The position numbers and the translations under genes were made by a program. A DNA stretch of 64,000 nt from Luscinia megarhynchos (lineage: Eukaryota > Chordata > Aves > Passeriformes > Turdidae): positions 21,657,002 through 21,721,001 of the forward strand of contig CM067570.1 in the NCBI GenBank assembly GCA_034336665.1, given 5' to 3'. The stretch's first letter is position 1. Every line of letters begins with the position of its first letter. This document shows, piece by piece, positions 36,427 to 48,800 of this stretch. The notes beneath the pieces are model-generated. The model made no database searches and was not told the origin of the DNA. It worked only from the letters and a program-made list of their open reading frames with translations.

Positions 36427-38223
36427 TTAGATTAATAATTTATATTCATTGCCCTAAAAATATGATCAAGATTTGATTTCAAGACTCTGAGTTACCTAAT
36501 CCCTAGAAGGATCACCTGATTCATAAATTCAAGCAGTTGCTTTTTTTTTCATAGAAAAGTAAACAGAATGCATGAATATGATCTATCATTTCATCACATT
36601 TTAATTGACTACATTAAAGCTACAAATATGAAGGGAACTCCACCTAAGTACTTGTTGGAGCCTGATTCAGCATTCATCCTAAAGCTAACTGCGTGTGGCA
36701 ATCCACAGTCTGTAAGGTTTAAATTAATAATATAGAATTAAATAACACCATCAAAGCAAAGAATTAATTGTTTTCCTATTTGGAGTATGCTGAGATGCCA
36801 CAGGAGTTCAAAATGATTGTTACCATCATCAGGAAAATAAGTGTAGACTTTACCCAAGATTAAATAGGGATTAGTGTGCTGTTTTATTCTTTAATAAGGA
36901 GCTACCAGCAGTGTGCTCAGTCACAGCTACAATCACCTTCCTTATCAAAACACCAACAATTACTTTATCTACAGTATAAATACACACTTATTTCTAAGAT
37001 TCAGGTTATGCCTCTGAGCAGACACTGATTGGACCCTCTGCATTGTGCAGCAGACAGAAGCACATTAGCTACAATTTCCCCCGAAGGATCACTTACATGA
37101 CCCTGAAAGGCAAACAGAAGATATATTTTTCTTTTAAACGATTCATAAAATTCCACCACAGATGATTTTAGTCCATTGCATCCATACAGGAAAGAATTGT
37201 CTACTGGATATGGCAAACGGTTGTGTATCAGACAAAATAACCATATTTTCTTTGTAAAAATGGGTATCTCTCAAATGATTGCATAGTTTCAAAAGACTCC
37301 AAGATCCAGAATGAGGAGTAATTTTTGGTACTGGTCAGCTTGCTGTAGGAGTAAAGTCAAGGTCTCACTACCCTTCTGCCCTTCTATGGCTTTGTAAGCT
37401 TCAGTTTGCCTCAATATCAACAACATTACCAAGTATTACCAAGTATCAGTATTACCAGAGGTGATAGACTGCTGACAAAATAACAATTGTTTGCTCCTTT
37501 TGTTCCCCATGCTGGCAATTGAGGGAATTGATCAAAGCTGTTTGGACTGGAGAGTGCAATTACATGGGTCTTTTGGGATTTCTGAAAATGCTCTTTGTAC
37601 TGGTTGTTGAAACAATAGTTTTCCTTTGAAATTGTTGCTTGCAGGTGCTAAGGAAAACTAACAAAACAGATCTGCCTCCTTAGCATTCTGACTTTACAAC
37701 AATGTCATGAAAGGGCTTCAATCTCCGTAGAGAAATAGAATAGATAAAGATGAATTTTTGTATTTGATGTAATCCAAACCAATGTAATCTGCAACAGCTC
37801 AGCATGTCATGGTAGAATATAACAGAGCAAGTTCTAAAGGAAGGCAGATACAACATCCGTTTTTCACATTCCTAATGAACAGTGTGAATTCGTTGCCTTC
37901 AGAATAACAGATGATTTAATTGAATCTGTATAATCTAATGCAATCAATCTCATTTAACTAAATGTCACACAGCCCTTTTCACCAAGAGGCAGTTTATGTA
38001 CACACACGAAGGAGCAGGACTAATTTCTGAAACCTTTACTAATGTGAGATCAGTTTTTATGAGTTGCCCAGAAAAAGCATGCACATCTATTTTGTTTCTA
38101 ACTTAACTACTAAAAACACTTCCTTCAAGAACCATTCAAAAGGTTATGGTCTAGCAGCAAAACTCCAAGGAATTATGGTCTGTTCAGCCAAGACGAAGAG
38201 ACTGAGTGCAGACCTCATTGCAG
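36427..38223. other. Unique AT-rich DNA, no gene seen
   Basis: No gene or repeat family was recognised. A short local duplication of TATTACCAAG lies near 37424-37444. Confidence 0.5.
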
Positions 38224-38546
38224 TCGACAACTTCCTCATGAGGTGAAAAAGAGGGGCAGACACTGATGTCATCTCTGTGGTGACTAGTGCCAGGACCTGA
38301 GGGAACAGCCTGAAGTTGAGTCAGGGAGGGTTTAGGCTGGATATCAGAGAAAGGCTCTTCACCCAGAGGGTGGTGGGGCACTGGACCAGGCTCCCCAGGG
38401 AAGCGGTCAAGCACCAAGCCTGACAGAGCTCAAGCAGCATTTGGACAATGCTCTCAGGCACACAGTGTGTCTCTCTTGGGGATGGCACTGTGCAGGGTTA
38501 AGCATTGGACTTGATGATCCTTATGGGTCCCTTTCAACTCAGCATA
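38224..38546 (+). mobile_element. CR1 LINE, 3' end, sense orientation
   Basis: A clear CR1 3' terminus. In order it shows the ACAACTTCCTCATGAGG block, AGGGGCAGACACTGATGTCA, CTTCACCCAGAGGGTGGTGG, GGCTCCCCAGGGAAGCGGTC, GAGCTCAAGCAGCATTTGGA, and the final TGGACTTGATGATCC ... GGGTCCCTTTCAACTCAGCA. This is 3' UTR of a 5'-truncated copy, as is usual for CR1. It is moderately diverged. The terminal ATTCTATG-type octamers are replaced by A-rich sequence. No functional ORF remains. Confidence 0.95.
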
Positions 38547-41500
38547 AAAACAACCAAAAGAAAAAAACCAAAACCCTGTACTCACTATACTCAACCTGAG
38601 CTTCAAGCAAAGCAAAAGGTAGGATGGAATATACTTCAAAGGCACTTTTTTCCCCCCACAGTGAGTAAATTGTAATTTTCTGGGGGCCAAGCAGCTTTTA
38701 GTTCTGACATACAGATACATTTTCTGTCAGATATTTCGTACATCTCGCAACACTCTATGGGATGTACTGTCAGGCCAAATCCAGATGGTTTCCCTAACAG
38801 CTCTCACATCAGCAGTGTTTCCAGTGTCTCCTGTCTGTAAAGAAGGAGAGCAGCCCCTCCCCTGTCCCTAGGCCTGGGGCTCTGACAGCAATGCCCACGC
38901 TCGTGCCACTCACATCCTCACATCCTCTGCTTCTGCTAAACCTTTGTCAAATGACACGTGGCAGGATATCGTGCAGTGGGCTCTGTCCAGGCAGTTTGTG
39001 GCCAAAACTGTCTTGTGTCCTTCACAGGGACAAGCAAGCTTTTGATACTATCAAGAAGTGATGGGACTTGCAATTTTTTCCTTTGCTGTGCCAGATTTAT
39101 TGTAAGATGCCAATGGCTGAGTGTTGGCTGTCACCTAGCATGAACTCCTGTTCAGTGTGCTGTATAGATGCACCATCGTCTACCTCAGGAGACAAGCAGT
39201 ATTATTACCTAGGTTTTGCAAAGCAGATACATGTGACTGGTTATCCTGCAAAGACAACAAAAAAAATGTTTCTTTGTTGTATTTTCCTGCAAAGTAGAAT
39301 TCGCAAGATGTTAAAACTCAAAATTATTTAGCTGTGTTACTGCACCCAAAGAATTCCACTGAATCATGACAGTTTTAATAGTCACACAGTTTTAACTGGA
39401 AATTATTCCTACCAGAAAGATGTGAAGGAAAACCCTTCAAAAAGAAGTTTTGTGGACATAAATTTCTGGTTTCGAGAGCTAGGTAGAATGAAATATTTGA
39501 AGGCATTTTGGCACCTAAATTCATTTTGCTTTAAGGATATAAAAGCTACATTTATGTACCCTAAAATGCAGTAAAGTGCCTAAGTATGTTTTCAAAAGAG
39601 ATCTTGGAACCTAAATCTCATTATGGGAGAGAGTCGCTTTTGAAAATAAAACACAAAGATCCTTAAATCACTGTGTCATTTTGAAAATAAATATGAGATT
39701 GTAAGTGATCCCAATGGCCTTAAAGCTCAGTCTAGATAATTATACCACTAGCTGCATTTTCCAATTCTCCCTAATTAATTGTCATTTTGTGTCAATGCAT
39801 AAGGAAGAACAAAACTCACAAAAGCCATCTTTTCTGGCCTATGCCTTACTTAAAAGTTCTTTCATTTTCCAACCCCTACTTACCTTTCGAAATTTAACAG
39901 GCTCAGAGACTAAGAAAGTAGGGGAATAAGTGATCAAAAGATGCTGATTTATGATCTAAAGCATTTGAACATTTTTAAGACCTTCAAGAGTACAATTTAA
40001 CGTGTCCCCAGGTGACTTTAGTTTACACAGCCAACCCTTACAGCACAGATAATCTAGGCAGACGTTGTCTTTGGCAGCATTACAGGACTGCATTTCACAA
40101 AACTGGCCTGTTTGTGAACTGGTTTGCACTGTTTCAGACAGCCACTCATGCATTATTTATGGCATCAGGCATTGCGATATGTTTTCTTTCACCTTCTATT
40201 AGATTACAGAAACATAATTGTGGCTAGCAGAAAAGCAATGGAAATATTGCAAATATAGATTTAGTTTTCCTTTGTGTCTCTTATCTTTTTTTCATGGTGC
40301 ATAGGAATATTTGGTTTTGGGGCTTGCTTGTGTTTCTTTTTGACCTGATTCACTATTAAAAGTATAAACATACAATATTTGATTCTATGAAAGAGCTTCT
40401 GAAACTCTGAATGGTAACTAACTACTGAATGGGCTATTAATCTCTGGAATGCTGAAATCCAGAATGCTTGCCCTGCAAACATCCCCTTATTTGCAGTTCA
40501 CAGGTTAGGTTACCTGAATAAAACATCTGGGATCCACTTATTTTTTTACAGCCATTTATACTCCCTCCCATCCCCTGCCTGGCCCTACCACTAAAAGCCA
40601 AAAAATATACATGAAAGAAAAGATGCTGGCATTAATCTGAGAAACACATAAGCACTATTAACACAAATAGAAGGAGCACTTTAACAGGCTATCAGTGGAA
40701 TGACTTATCCATTTTTATCTACTTACCCAGTTTGTCGAGAACAAATTGCATGAGGCAGTGTGTATGTGTGTGAAAACTGAGTAAATTTGGGTTGATTCAT
40801 CACCTGTCCTACTTTGCAGATCAATCAGTTAATAATTTCATTGACCTGGAGGATCATTTGGAACAATATATTTAATTCAGCCATGCATTTAGTTTAATTA
40901 AGGTTTGAAGTTACAGTGTTCTGCTGGCAAAGAAATATCAAATCTGTTTACTTTCTGCTTTTCATTCACCATATGAACCTCCTCTACTGGATATAATTCA
41001 TAAAAGATCTTTTATTATAATTTATCTAATTTGCCCACTTCTTCTGTGAAATTCAGTACCTTTCTTCAGAATAAAAACCACCTGAATCTTTCTGCATCAT
41101 TTGATGAATGTGCTGGAAGTGTTAGGCCTCTTGGACACTTCAGCAAACCAACAATTAACATCAGTATGTCATTCAACTGCTCTGGAAACTGAGAGTAACA
41201 AGTCTGTGACAATCAACATGTTCAATGAATACACGTGGAGCTCCACAAGCTGTCAGAGCTGAATTTAGTCCCACAGACGATGCTGCAACATTTGGAGATG
41301 CTTTGCTTTATTGTGTGCTCTTACAGTGCTGTTTTCCCAGCAGCTGCTCTCTCTTCCTTGTGGAACTGATTCTCATGTTTCAAACCCCAGTAAGTTTACC
41401 ACAGGGTGACAGTTGTGTTCATCTTGTGCACTGCACTAAGTGTCCACAGTGACCCCTAATCTGGCTAAGAGCCTCTCTGGTGTGTGCCTGTGCCAACCTC

Positions 41501-43570
41501 CACAAGGATCAGAAAACCCGAATTTACACGTTTCCCTGACTGCGGCTATCAAAGGTTCATCATCACCTTCATGAGAAATACCTTAATTTAATGGGAAGAA
41601 TCTTACTGAAACACTCACTGATATTGTTTGCACAACTTCTGAAGAGCAGTTTTGCAGACCTATCTTTTGGGCCTGCCTTGAGGACTAACAGTCTATCTAT
41701 GCATGTTGCAAGGATTTGGTTAGGAATAAGGCATTTCTGGTGCTCCCTGCTCCCCTGGTGTAATTTGACGTGCCCCAGGAAGTTCAGTCATACACTCGCT
41801 GCCAGTAAGAGAGCACATAAAGATTTTCTTCTGCTTTTGGTTTCCATGTAACTGGCCAGCCTCCTCTTTTGGTAAGCTGCCTGGCTTGGGGATCCAAAAA
41901 TGCTCCTGTCACCCATTAAAGGTCTTTACTACTGGCGAGGGCCACTTAAATCTCTGAATTGCATTTTGTTAACTAATATGTTTTCAGAACAGTGAATAGC
42001 TGAGATGCATATAAAAGTTCCCTGCTACCAAGAAGTTCAGCTACCTGCAAAAGGAGGAGTGTTCAGGCAGAGGAGTTAGTTGGACAGCAAGCCATTTCAC
42101 TCTCATGTTTTTCCTCAATGTATTGACTTAAAAATCTCGTCACTAGATCTCTTCTGTTATTAAGACACAGTGACCTGTCTGGGACTTACAGCCAGATGAT
42201 TTGGGAATTCATTTGCTTTGAATTAAGGTTTTACTTCAGCAGCTATGGTTTCAACCAGCAAATTGGTTAATGGCTCTGTAGGCAGACTCAAGACTCTGAC
42301 AAGGCCCAATACACATATCCATCATTCCACGTGCTGTGATTGAAAACATTTTTTGTTCTGGCAATACGAAACACAGCACACATGATTTAATTATGCTAGT
42401 TTGGCCACTTTCATTCTTTTCTCTATTTTACTTGAAGAGGCTGTTCTAACAGTCTTGTCTTCTCAGCTCTTGGGAGGGTGACAACATGAGGCACTGGTCA
42501 CATGTAAGTTTTGGATGCCTGAGGTTTGGTCACATGTAATTTTGGATGCTATATAATAAAGTTTGCTATCACTTTTATTCTTCACTGTGGTTTTATTAGG
42601 TGCGTGAGGAAATCTCCATCACAATTAGCCCCGATGTATTACACACCTATATAATGAAAAAATTCCTATTGTTTTCAGGGTTACCTGAGAAATCTCTGGA
42701 TATTAATTGCCAGCTGGAGTAAAGAGTTGCAAAATAAATAACTTCACCCAAATGATAGTGTCTTTGCTGTTCATCGCTAAGGTATGAATTTTACCAAGAA
42801 AAAGATACATCTGATACTGGTATTTTGGTTTCAGAGGGATGAAGAGACACAGGTCTGCTTTGAGAGCATATCCTTGAAAAGTCCTTTTGCTGTTTGAATA
42901 TATCTGTCCCAGTTTGGAGAAGGGCTGGGCAGCACGTAATTAATGTTATGGCTGTCATGTCACACAAGGAATGTGTCCTTCCCTGTGATTATTACCTTTC
43001 CCCTTCACTCCTGTATTAGTATTTTTACTTTACTTTCCTGGAAAACTTATCAGAGGACAAAGATCATGATTGAAAAGTATTCTATTGTGTCTGGAAGCAA
43101 AGGTAAAAGATATGCAGTTTTTTTCACTTGAACTGTGCAAACTCACTCTTTCCAATTTTGCAGCCTGTTCCACGGAAAACTATACTAGGTCTACATTAAT
43201 TCTGTCTACAAATATCTGAAAAAGCACCAAATACGTTATTTTACTAGCTTTTTCTCTTTTCAGCTAAGTCTCATATTTTCTATTTCTACAATGCCTAACC
43301 TTCTACTTGAGCTGGGTGTTTCCTTGTTTACACAAAAGACTTCTTCCTTTACATTTTGTCACATGCTCTTCAAAGAAGCCTCCTCCCGTTCAACAGCAGA
43401 AAGATACTTGAAGGAAAAAAATGTGTCTGGAGCACCTGGAGTAGCACAGGCCTGTCCCTCAGCCGTGGCCTTCTGGGGCAGAGACCCCTCTCACTCAGGG
43501 TATAAATACAATGCCACTGTTCCCCATTTAATGACCTCACATCTTCTTACTTTGTCTCACTTCAGGTTTG
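38547..43570. other. Unique DNA, no gene seen
   Basis: AT-rich, high-complexity sequence. The stretch 40660-41030 has several homeobox-type TAATTA/TTAATTAAG cores and looks like a candidate conserved non-coding element, but conservation cannot be tested here. A short direct duplication of GGTCACATGTAA[G]TTTTGGATGC occurs at 42498-42550. Open frames at 41225-41851 are unrecognised. Confidence 0.45.
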
Positions 43571-43615
43571 TTCTTGTTAAGGGTCTGATCCATCAAAGCA
43601 CTTAACCTCATGGTT
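43571..43615. mobile_element. Possible ancient amniote repeat fragment
   Basis: GGGTCTGATCCATCAAAGCACTTAA resembles the 'gggcctgatcctgcaaagcacttaag' phrase common in old interspersed repeats of turtles, crocodiles and birds. The fragment is short and diverged, and the family is not named. Confidence 0.3.
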
Positions 43616-45154
43616 GTGGGTTATAAACCCAGTAGGGTAAGTACCTTGACTTTTTATAACCCTGTAAAGTGTGTAAAGTGTCTACCTATGGCAGTATAAA
43701 AGATGGGTTTAAATGATGTCTGTGATAAGAGCCAACTTTTTTTGTTCAGCACTTCTCCTCTGCAATACAAGAAGTTTCTGCAGTTTGTGTTGCATATATT
43801 TCAAACAAGGCTGGTTTTGACAAATTGACTGTTTCTTTTTTAGTTCTGTCTTTTTTGCACCTGTCTAAAAGAGCAACTACACCTAATAAATTTTCGAGAC
43901 ATTCTTGTTTATCTGTATTCCTCAAAAAACTGCTCAGATTCTGTTAGACACCCTGAAGGATTACCTAATACTTAAAAATTTTCAGTTCAGCTTTTTAAAA
44001 ACACTTAAACCAAATAAGAAAACAGGACTGTCATAGCAGGCTGAAACACTTTTCCTGCAGTCACCACAAGGGTAAATGTTAAATTAAATCCTGTTCTGAG
44101 AACTGATTTGGCCCAGTGAAGAATTTTAATTCCTGTAAGCACTGAAAATAAAAAGTAATTAAACCTCTGCATATACCTTGTGTACTATAAATACATTAAT
44201 AAAATAGGCAAAAGGAAATCAACTCCTAAATTATTAGCAGTAGTAAAATGCTGAATATTGAAACACAGTTTAATTTATTAATTTATAATTTTTATTGGGC
44301 TAAAATAGGCCTCTAGGAGCAATTTAGGCATAACAATAATGCAATTGTTCAGTATAGTCAGCAGTTAGATACACAGCTGTTTCAGTGCTCACAGGAAGAG
44401 AGTCAAGCTCAACTTTCAAGAAACTGATGTATCTCTAAGTTAGGATATATAAAGTGTAAACTTCCAACTCCAAAATTAATTTAGACTATCTGATTTGGAT
44501 GTACTTTAGAGAAACAGGTTAAGCCCAAAGCAAAATTTAACAAATGGATGTCATATATTAACAGCAGAGACAATTGGAAATCTTTTAGCCTATGCATTAG
44601 ATTGTGCATCTGCTAAAAGCAAGATTAGTAGGTAGGCATTTCAAAGCTGAGCCTTTTAGGGGAAGGTTTTTGCTGAATGTTTCCTTATATGAAAAAGTGT
44701 TCTCTATTCATCTGCTGTGCAGAACAGTTGACATTCCTCACAGTCATCACTTAGGTAACATCAATCTGCTAGAGAAATTCCCAAACTGTAGTGCAGTCCC
44801 AATCTGTTAGGAAATTCAGTGACTTTTCCCAGTTCCTGTCTTCAACTACAAGGAGCACACATGGCTGAGGAAAATGCCTGAAACGTGTATTAATCCAACA
44901 TTCTGCTGCTTTTCACATCTCAGAGCTCTGGAAGCAGTACTTCTTTTCTGGAGCAACACTTGAAAGTACAGAGAGGAGTACAGCCTGCTCCTGTTATACT
45001 CAAAGGCCTAGTCGTCTTTTAGAAAACTTTCAATGTCAATGCTAGGGAAAAGGGAGTGGATCAGATACATTAATAATCACCTCTGCAAAGTTGTAACGAG
45101 ATACTATAAATGACCAGTTTGGGAAGGTTTCCTCCAGAAACAGGACCACAAGAT
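43616..45154. other. Unique AT-rich DNA, no gene seen
   Basis: No exon, RNA gene or repeat was recognised. Confidence 0.5.
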
Positions 45155-45320
45155 AATGAAGGGGACCTAAGGAGGTCCCTAGTGCAAATTTCTCAAAGCA
45201 GGATGAGCTCTGAGGTCAGATCAAATTACTCAGGGCTGGTTTTGAAACCTCTGTGGATGGAGCCTACACAGGCTCTGGCCAGCCTCTCCACTGCTTGACT
45301 GTCCTGATGCCATGTGATTC
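45155..45320 (-). mobile_element. CR1 LINE 3'-end fragment, antisense
   Basis: On the plus strand the phrases GGACCTAAGGAGGTCCCTAG, CTCAAAGCAGGATGAGCT, GAGGTCAGATCAAATTACTC, TGGATGGAGCCTACACA and CTCTCCACTGCTTGACTGTC follow each other. This is the reverse complement of the 3' UTR of an older avian CR1 subfamily ('ggacctctggaggtc...agcagggtcagc...gaggtcagatcaggttgctcaggg...'). The fragment is truncated and has no coding potential. Confidence 0.85.
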
Positions 45321-47269
45321 CAGAGCACTGTAGAGAAAAGGACAAGGCAAAAAGTCCAGTTTCCCAAACTGCTTCCAAACCACACGAAGGAAAGGCCAGC
45401 TCTGCCTGCTCCACAGTCTGTATTTTATTTCCATGGAAGCAGGGGAACATCTGCTCAGACTGGGAATAAAACAATGAACTATGGCTTTCAGTAGAGGCTG
45501 TCTCAACACTTAAACAAACTGTATTTCTTACTGCAAATTAATATTGAGCATTTCTTCTTAACCAGGAGAGACAGAAAGAGTTGTTTCCAATCAACTTTCA
45601 ATTCTAAGGTCACCACTTGAGAGTTGAAGCACAAAGGTTCTGACTTAGCCTTAATTCAATCTGATCTAAAAAGCAGCTGCTTCCAGTGAAGAAAGCAGAG
45701 CAGTTTTCTGGACATGAGCTGAACTCCTGCAGAATCTGCTGAGGGCACCCCATTTCATGGGTGGAACACGTCTTGTGGGCATTGCTCCTGTGTCATTCTC
45801 AGGGAAACATTCATAATATAAACGTGTGCAGCTTTTGGATGGGATAAAGTTACTTCATAGTAGCTGCTATGGGGCTGTGGTTTGCATTTGTGCTGAAAAT
45901 GGTGCTGATAACACAGGAATGTTATAGTTACAGCTGAGCAGGGCTTATACAGAGTCAAGACCATTTTGGCTTCTCACCCCACCCCATCCCAGTAGGTTGG
46001 GGGTGCACAAGAAGTTGGGGACATGGCCAGGACAGCTGACCACAACTGACCAAGAGATATCCCAGAGCACATGGCATTATGCTCAGCATGTTTCTTATAA
46101 AAAACTATTTTTAAGATTTATTCTTTAAAAAAATGCTTTTAATTCAAGCTTTTAAAACTGATTTTCTATCTTATGCTGCCTATCAGTCAGCTGTCTTTCT
46201 ACTAAAGGTTTATTACTCATGGCCCAAAGACAGAAAAATTGAATACTAAATGGCATTAAATACTAAATGGTATTAAACTCATTCTAGACCAAACATCTCA
46301 TAAAATATGTTATTTCCTCATGGAAAAGAAACCATTAAATGGACTTCTGGCATGCTGTAAGATGTCAATAAGTTATTTACTAACCTAAATACCCATTGCA
46401 CACAAGAGAGACTTGTTTATTTTGAGAGATTTCAAAGTTTATTTTTCAACAAGGAATATAATAAAGCCTGAGAAAGGCAATCAAGCAATCTGTGAAATGC
46501 TGTTTCACTGTTTCCATAGTAACCTCCTTACCAAGATAGTAGCCTTGGTTAGGGACAATTCTATAAGCAAATATATTGTAGAAATGTCTCTGTCATAATG
46601 AATTCACTCTCATAGTTTGGCTTCTTGTGTTGCTTTCACAAATATCTTGCCCTTTTATTAGTTTCCTTGTTATTTTTAAGAGGCAAAATCTGAAACAAAA
46701 TGTAGCAATCTGTCCTATTCATTGCTCTTAGCATTTTAAAAGGCATGTTTTGGGTACAGTACATTTCATTATGATTCAGTTATGTTGGCAGGGAAAATAA
46801 GGAAAACCAAACCAAAATAGTAAAGGAATTGACTTGTACATTTGCCCAGAAAATGACCAAAACCTTTTCAAAAATATTGAAAGTGCAGTTCTGAGAATCA
46901 ACACTAGCTGCAGAATCCCTTGCCCAGCTCCTAGCTCCTAGCAGATCCACAACTCTCAGTTTTTCTAAAGGCTGCATCTAAGAAAAGACAGAACCACATT
47001 TGATTTGGTTTTGCACAGCCACAGAGAGAAGACTGAAAAATTATAATTTGAATGAGGAGTTTTCCAAGGTCAGCAAAGCAAACACCAAGGTCTGGGTTGG
47101 AACTACTTATGCCTGGTTTTTGTCGCTGGTGAGATGAGAAGCAGCGCTGTGACACCGGCCTGCAGCGCAGCACAGGCAGCGCGGGGCAGAGCAGCTGTGT
47201 GCAGCTGTGTGCAGCTGTGCGGGTGGGACACACGGGGGTGGCAGCGTCAGGGTCTCCCGTCCTGGCCGG
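45321..47269. other. Unique DNA, no gene seen
   Basis: A short direct duplication of ATACTAAATGG[C/T]ATTA lies at 46243-46276. At 47115-47269 GC rises, and AGCTGTGTGC is repeated three times just before the tandem array. No exon is supported. Confidence 0.5.
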
Positions 47270-48472
47270 GAGCAGGGCACTGCGGGGACACAGGGCAGCC
47301 CAGCCCGGGCACCTCCTGGGCTCTGTGCGGGATGTGGGAGCAGGGCACTGCCGGGGCACAGGGCAGCCCTGCCCCGGGCACCTCCTGGGCTCTGTGCGGG
47401 ATGCGGGCTGGCAGAGGGAGCAGGGCACTGCGGGGGTACAGGGCAGCCCAGCCCCGGGCACCTCCTGGGCTGTGTGCGGGATGCGGGCTGGCAGAGGGAG
47501 CAGGGCACTGCCGGGGCACAGGGCAGCCCAGCCCGGGCACCTCCTGGGCTGTGTGCGGGATGCGGGCTGGCAGAGGGAGCAGGGCACTGCCGGGGCACAG
47601 GGCAGCCCAGCCCGGGCACCTCCTGGGCTGTGTGCGGGATGTGGGCTGGCAGGAGCGAGCAGGGCACTGCGGGGGCACAGGGCAGCCCAGCCCGGGCACC
47701 TCCCGGGCTCTGTGCGGGATGTGGGAGCAGGGCACTGCGGGGACACAGGGCAGCCCAGCCCGGGCACCTCCTGGGCTCTGTGCGGGATGTGGGAGCAGGG
47801 CACTGCGGGGGCACAGGGCAGCCCTGCCCCGGGCACCTCCTGGGCTCTGTGCGGGATGTGGGAGCAGGGCACTGCGGGGCACAGGGCAGCCCTGCCCCGG
47901 GCACCTCCTGGGCTCTGTGCGGGATGCGGGCTGGCAGAGGGAGCAGGGCACTGCGGGGGCACAGGGCAGCCCTGCCCCGGGTACCTCCTGGGCTGTGTGC
48001 GGGATGCGGGCTGGCAGAGGGAGCAGGGCACTGCGGGGGCACAGGGCAGCCCAGCCCCGGGCACCTCCTGGGCTGTGTGCGGGATGCGGGCTGGCAGAGG
48101 GAGCAGGGCACTGCGGGGGCACAGGGCAGCCCAGCCCCGGGCACCTCCTGGGCTCTGTGCGGGATGTGGGCTGGCAGGAGCGAGCAGGGCACTGCGGGGG
48201 CACAGGGCAGCCCAGCCCGGGCACCTCCCGGGCTCTGTGCGGAATGCGGGCTGGCAGAGGGAGCAGGGCACTGCGGGGGCACAGGGCAGCCCAGCCCGGG
48301 CACCTCCTGGGCTCTGTGTGCGGGATGTGGGCTGGCAGAGGGAGCAGGGCACTGCGGGGGCACAGGGCAGCCCAGCCCGGGCACCTCCTGGGCTGTGTGC
48401 GGGATGCGGGCTGGCAGAGGGAGCAGGGCACTGCCGGGGCACAGGGCAGCCCAGCCCAGGCACCTCCCGGGC
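47270..48472 (+). repeat. GC-rich tandem array (VNTR), 68-81 bp unit, about 15.6 copies
   Basis: Sixteen units begin with GAGCAGGGCACTGC, at 47270, 47338, 47418, 47498, 47577, 47657, 47725, 47793, 47862, 47941, 48021, 48101, 48182, 48261, 48342 and 48421. The last is partial. Two unit types are mixed: about 80 bp, ending in GGGCTGGCAGAGG, and about 68 bp, lacking that 12-bp tail. The shared core is ACAGGGCAGCCCAGCCCCGG then GCACCTCCTGGGCTCTGTGC. Because the unit is GC-rich and stop-poor, open frames of 394-510 codons run through it in several frames on both strands. They show no domain and shift frame with unit length, so no protein is called. Confidence 0.97.
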
Positions 48473-48730
48473 AGACAGACCCAGCAGTGCTCTCTGGCTC
48501 TGACAGACTGTGAGTTTTGGGTAAAAAGGTTTGAACCCTTAATTGAAGGGGGAAAAAGCCTTACCCTTGGAATATTTTGCCACATCTAGAACTAAGAAAC
48601 ATCAGAAACAATAAATCAATATGGTATTTTTATGGTCATTAATAAAGTCCTGCAGTATCTGAGTGCATTGGGGTAGGTACTAGAAAAACATGTAATGACA
48701 TAAAGTCCTTGCTTGAACGGGTTATCCACT
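48473..48730. other. Unique DNA, no gene seen
   Basis: The sequence returns sharply to AT-rich composition after the array. No feature was recognised. Confidence 0.5.
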
Positions 48731-48800
48731 TAAGGCCCCAGTTCTGCACAAAATGCACATCCTTAACTTCAGTATCCTGAAGCAAGGATGTGACTAAATA
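48731..48800. mobile_element. Possible ancient amniote repeat fragment
   Basis: AGGCCCCAGTTCTGCACAAA, followed by CACATCCTTAACTTCAGTAT, resembles the 'agggcc..gttctgcaaacacttacgcacgtgcttaactt' phrase of an old interspersed repeat. It is weak, diverged and recognised from memory only. Confidence 0.3.

Noticed and set aside
46931..48463. 510-codon minus-strand open frame (and 394-492 codon frames on both strands) as a repetitive proline-rich protein gene
   Set aside because: It lies almost wholly in a GC-rich tandem array. Several frames on both strands are open at once, there is no domain, and unit lengths of 68-81 bp do not preserve one frame.
47270..48472. CRISPR-like repeat array
   Set aside because: The repeats are directly contiguous, with no unique spacers of constant length, and the genome is vertebrate.
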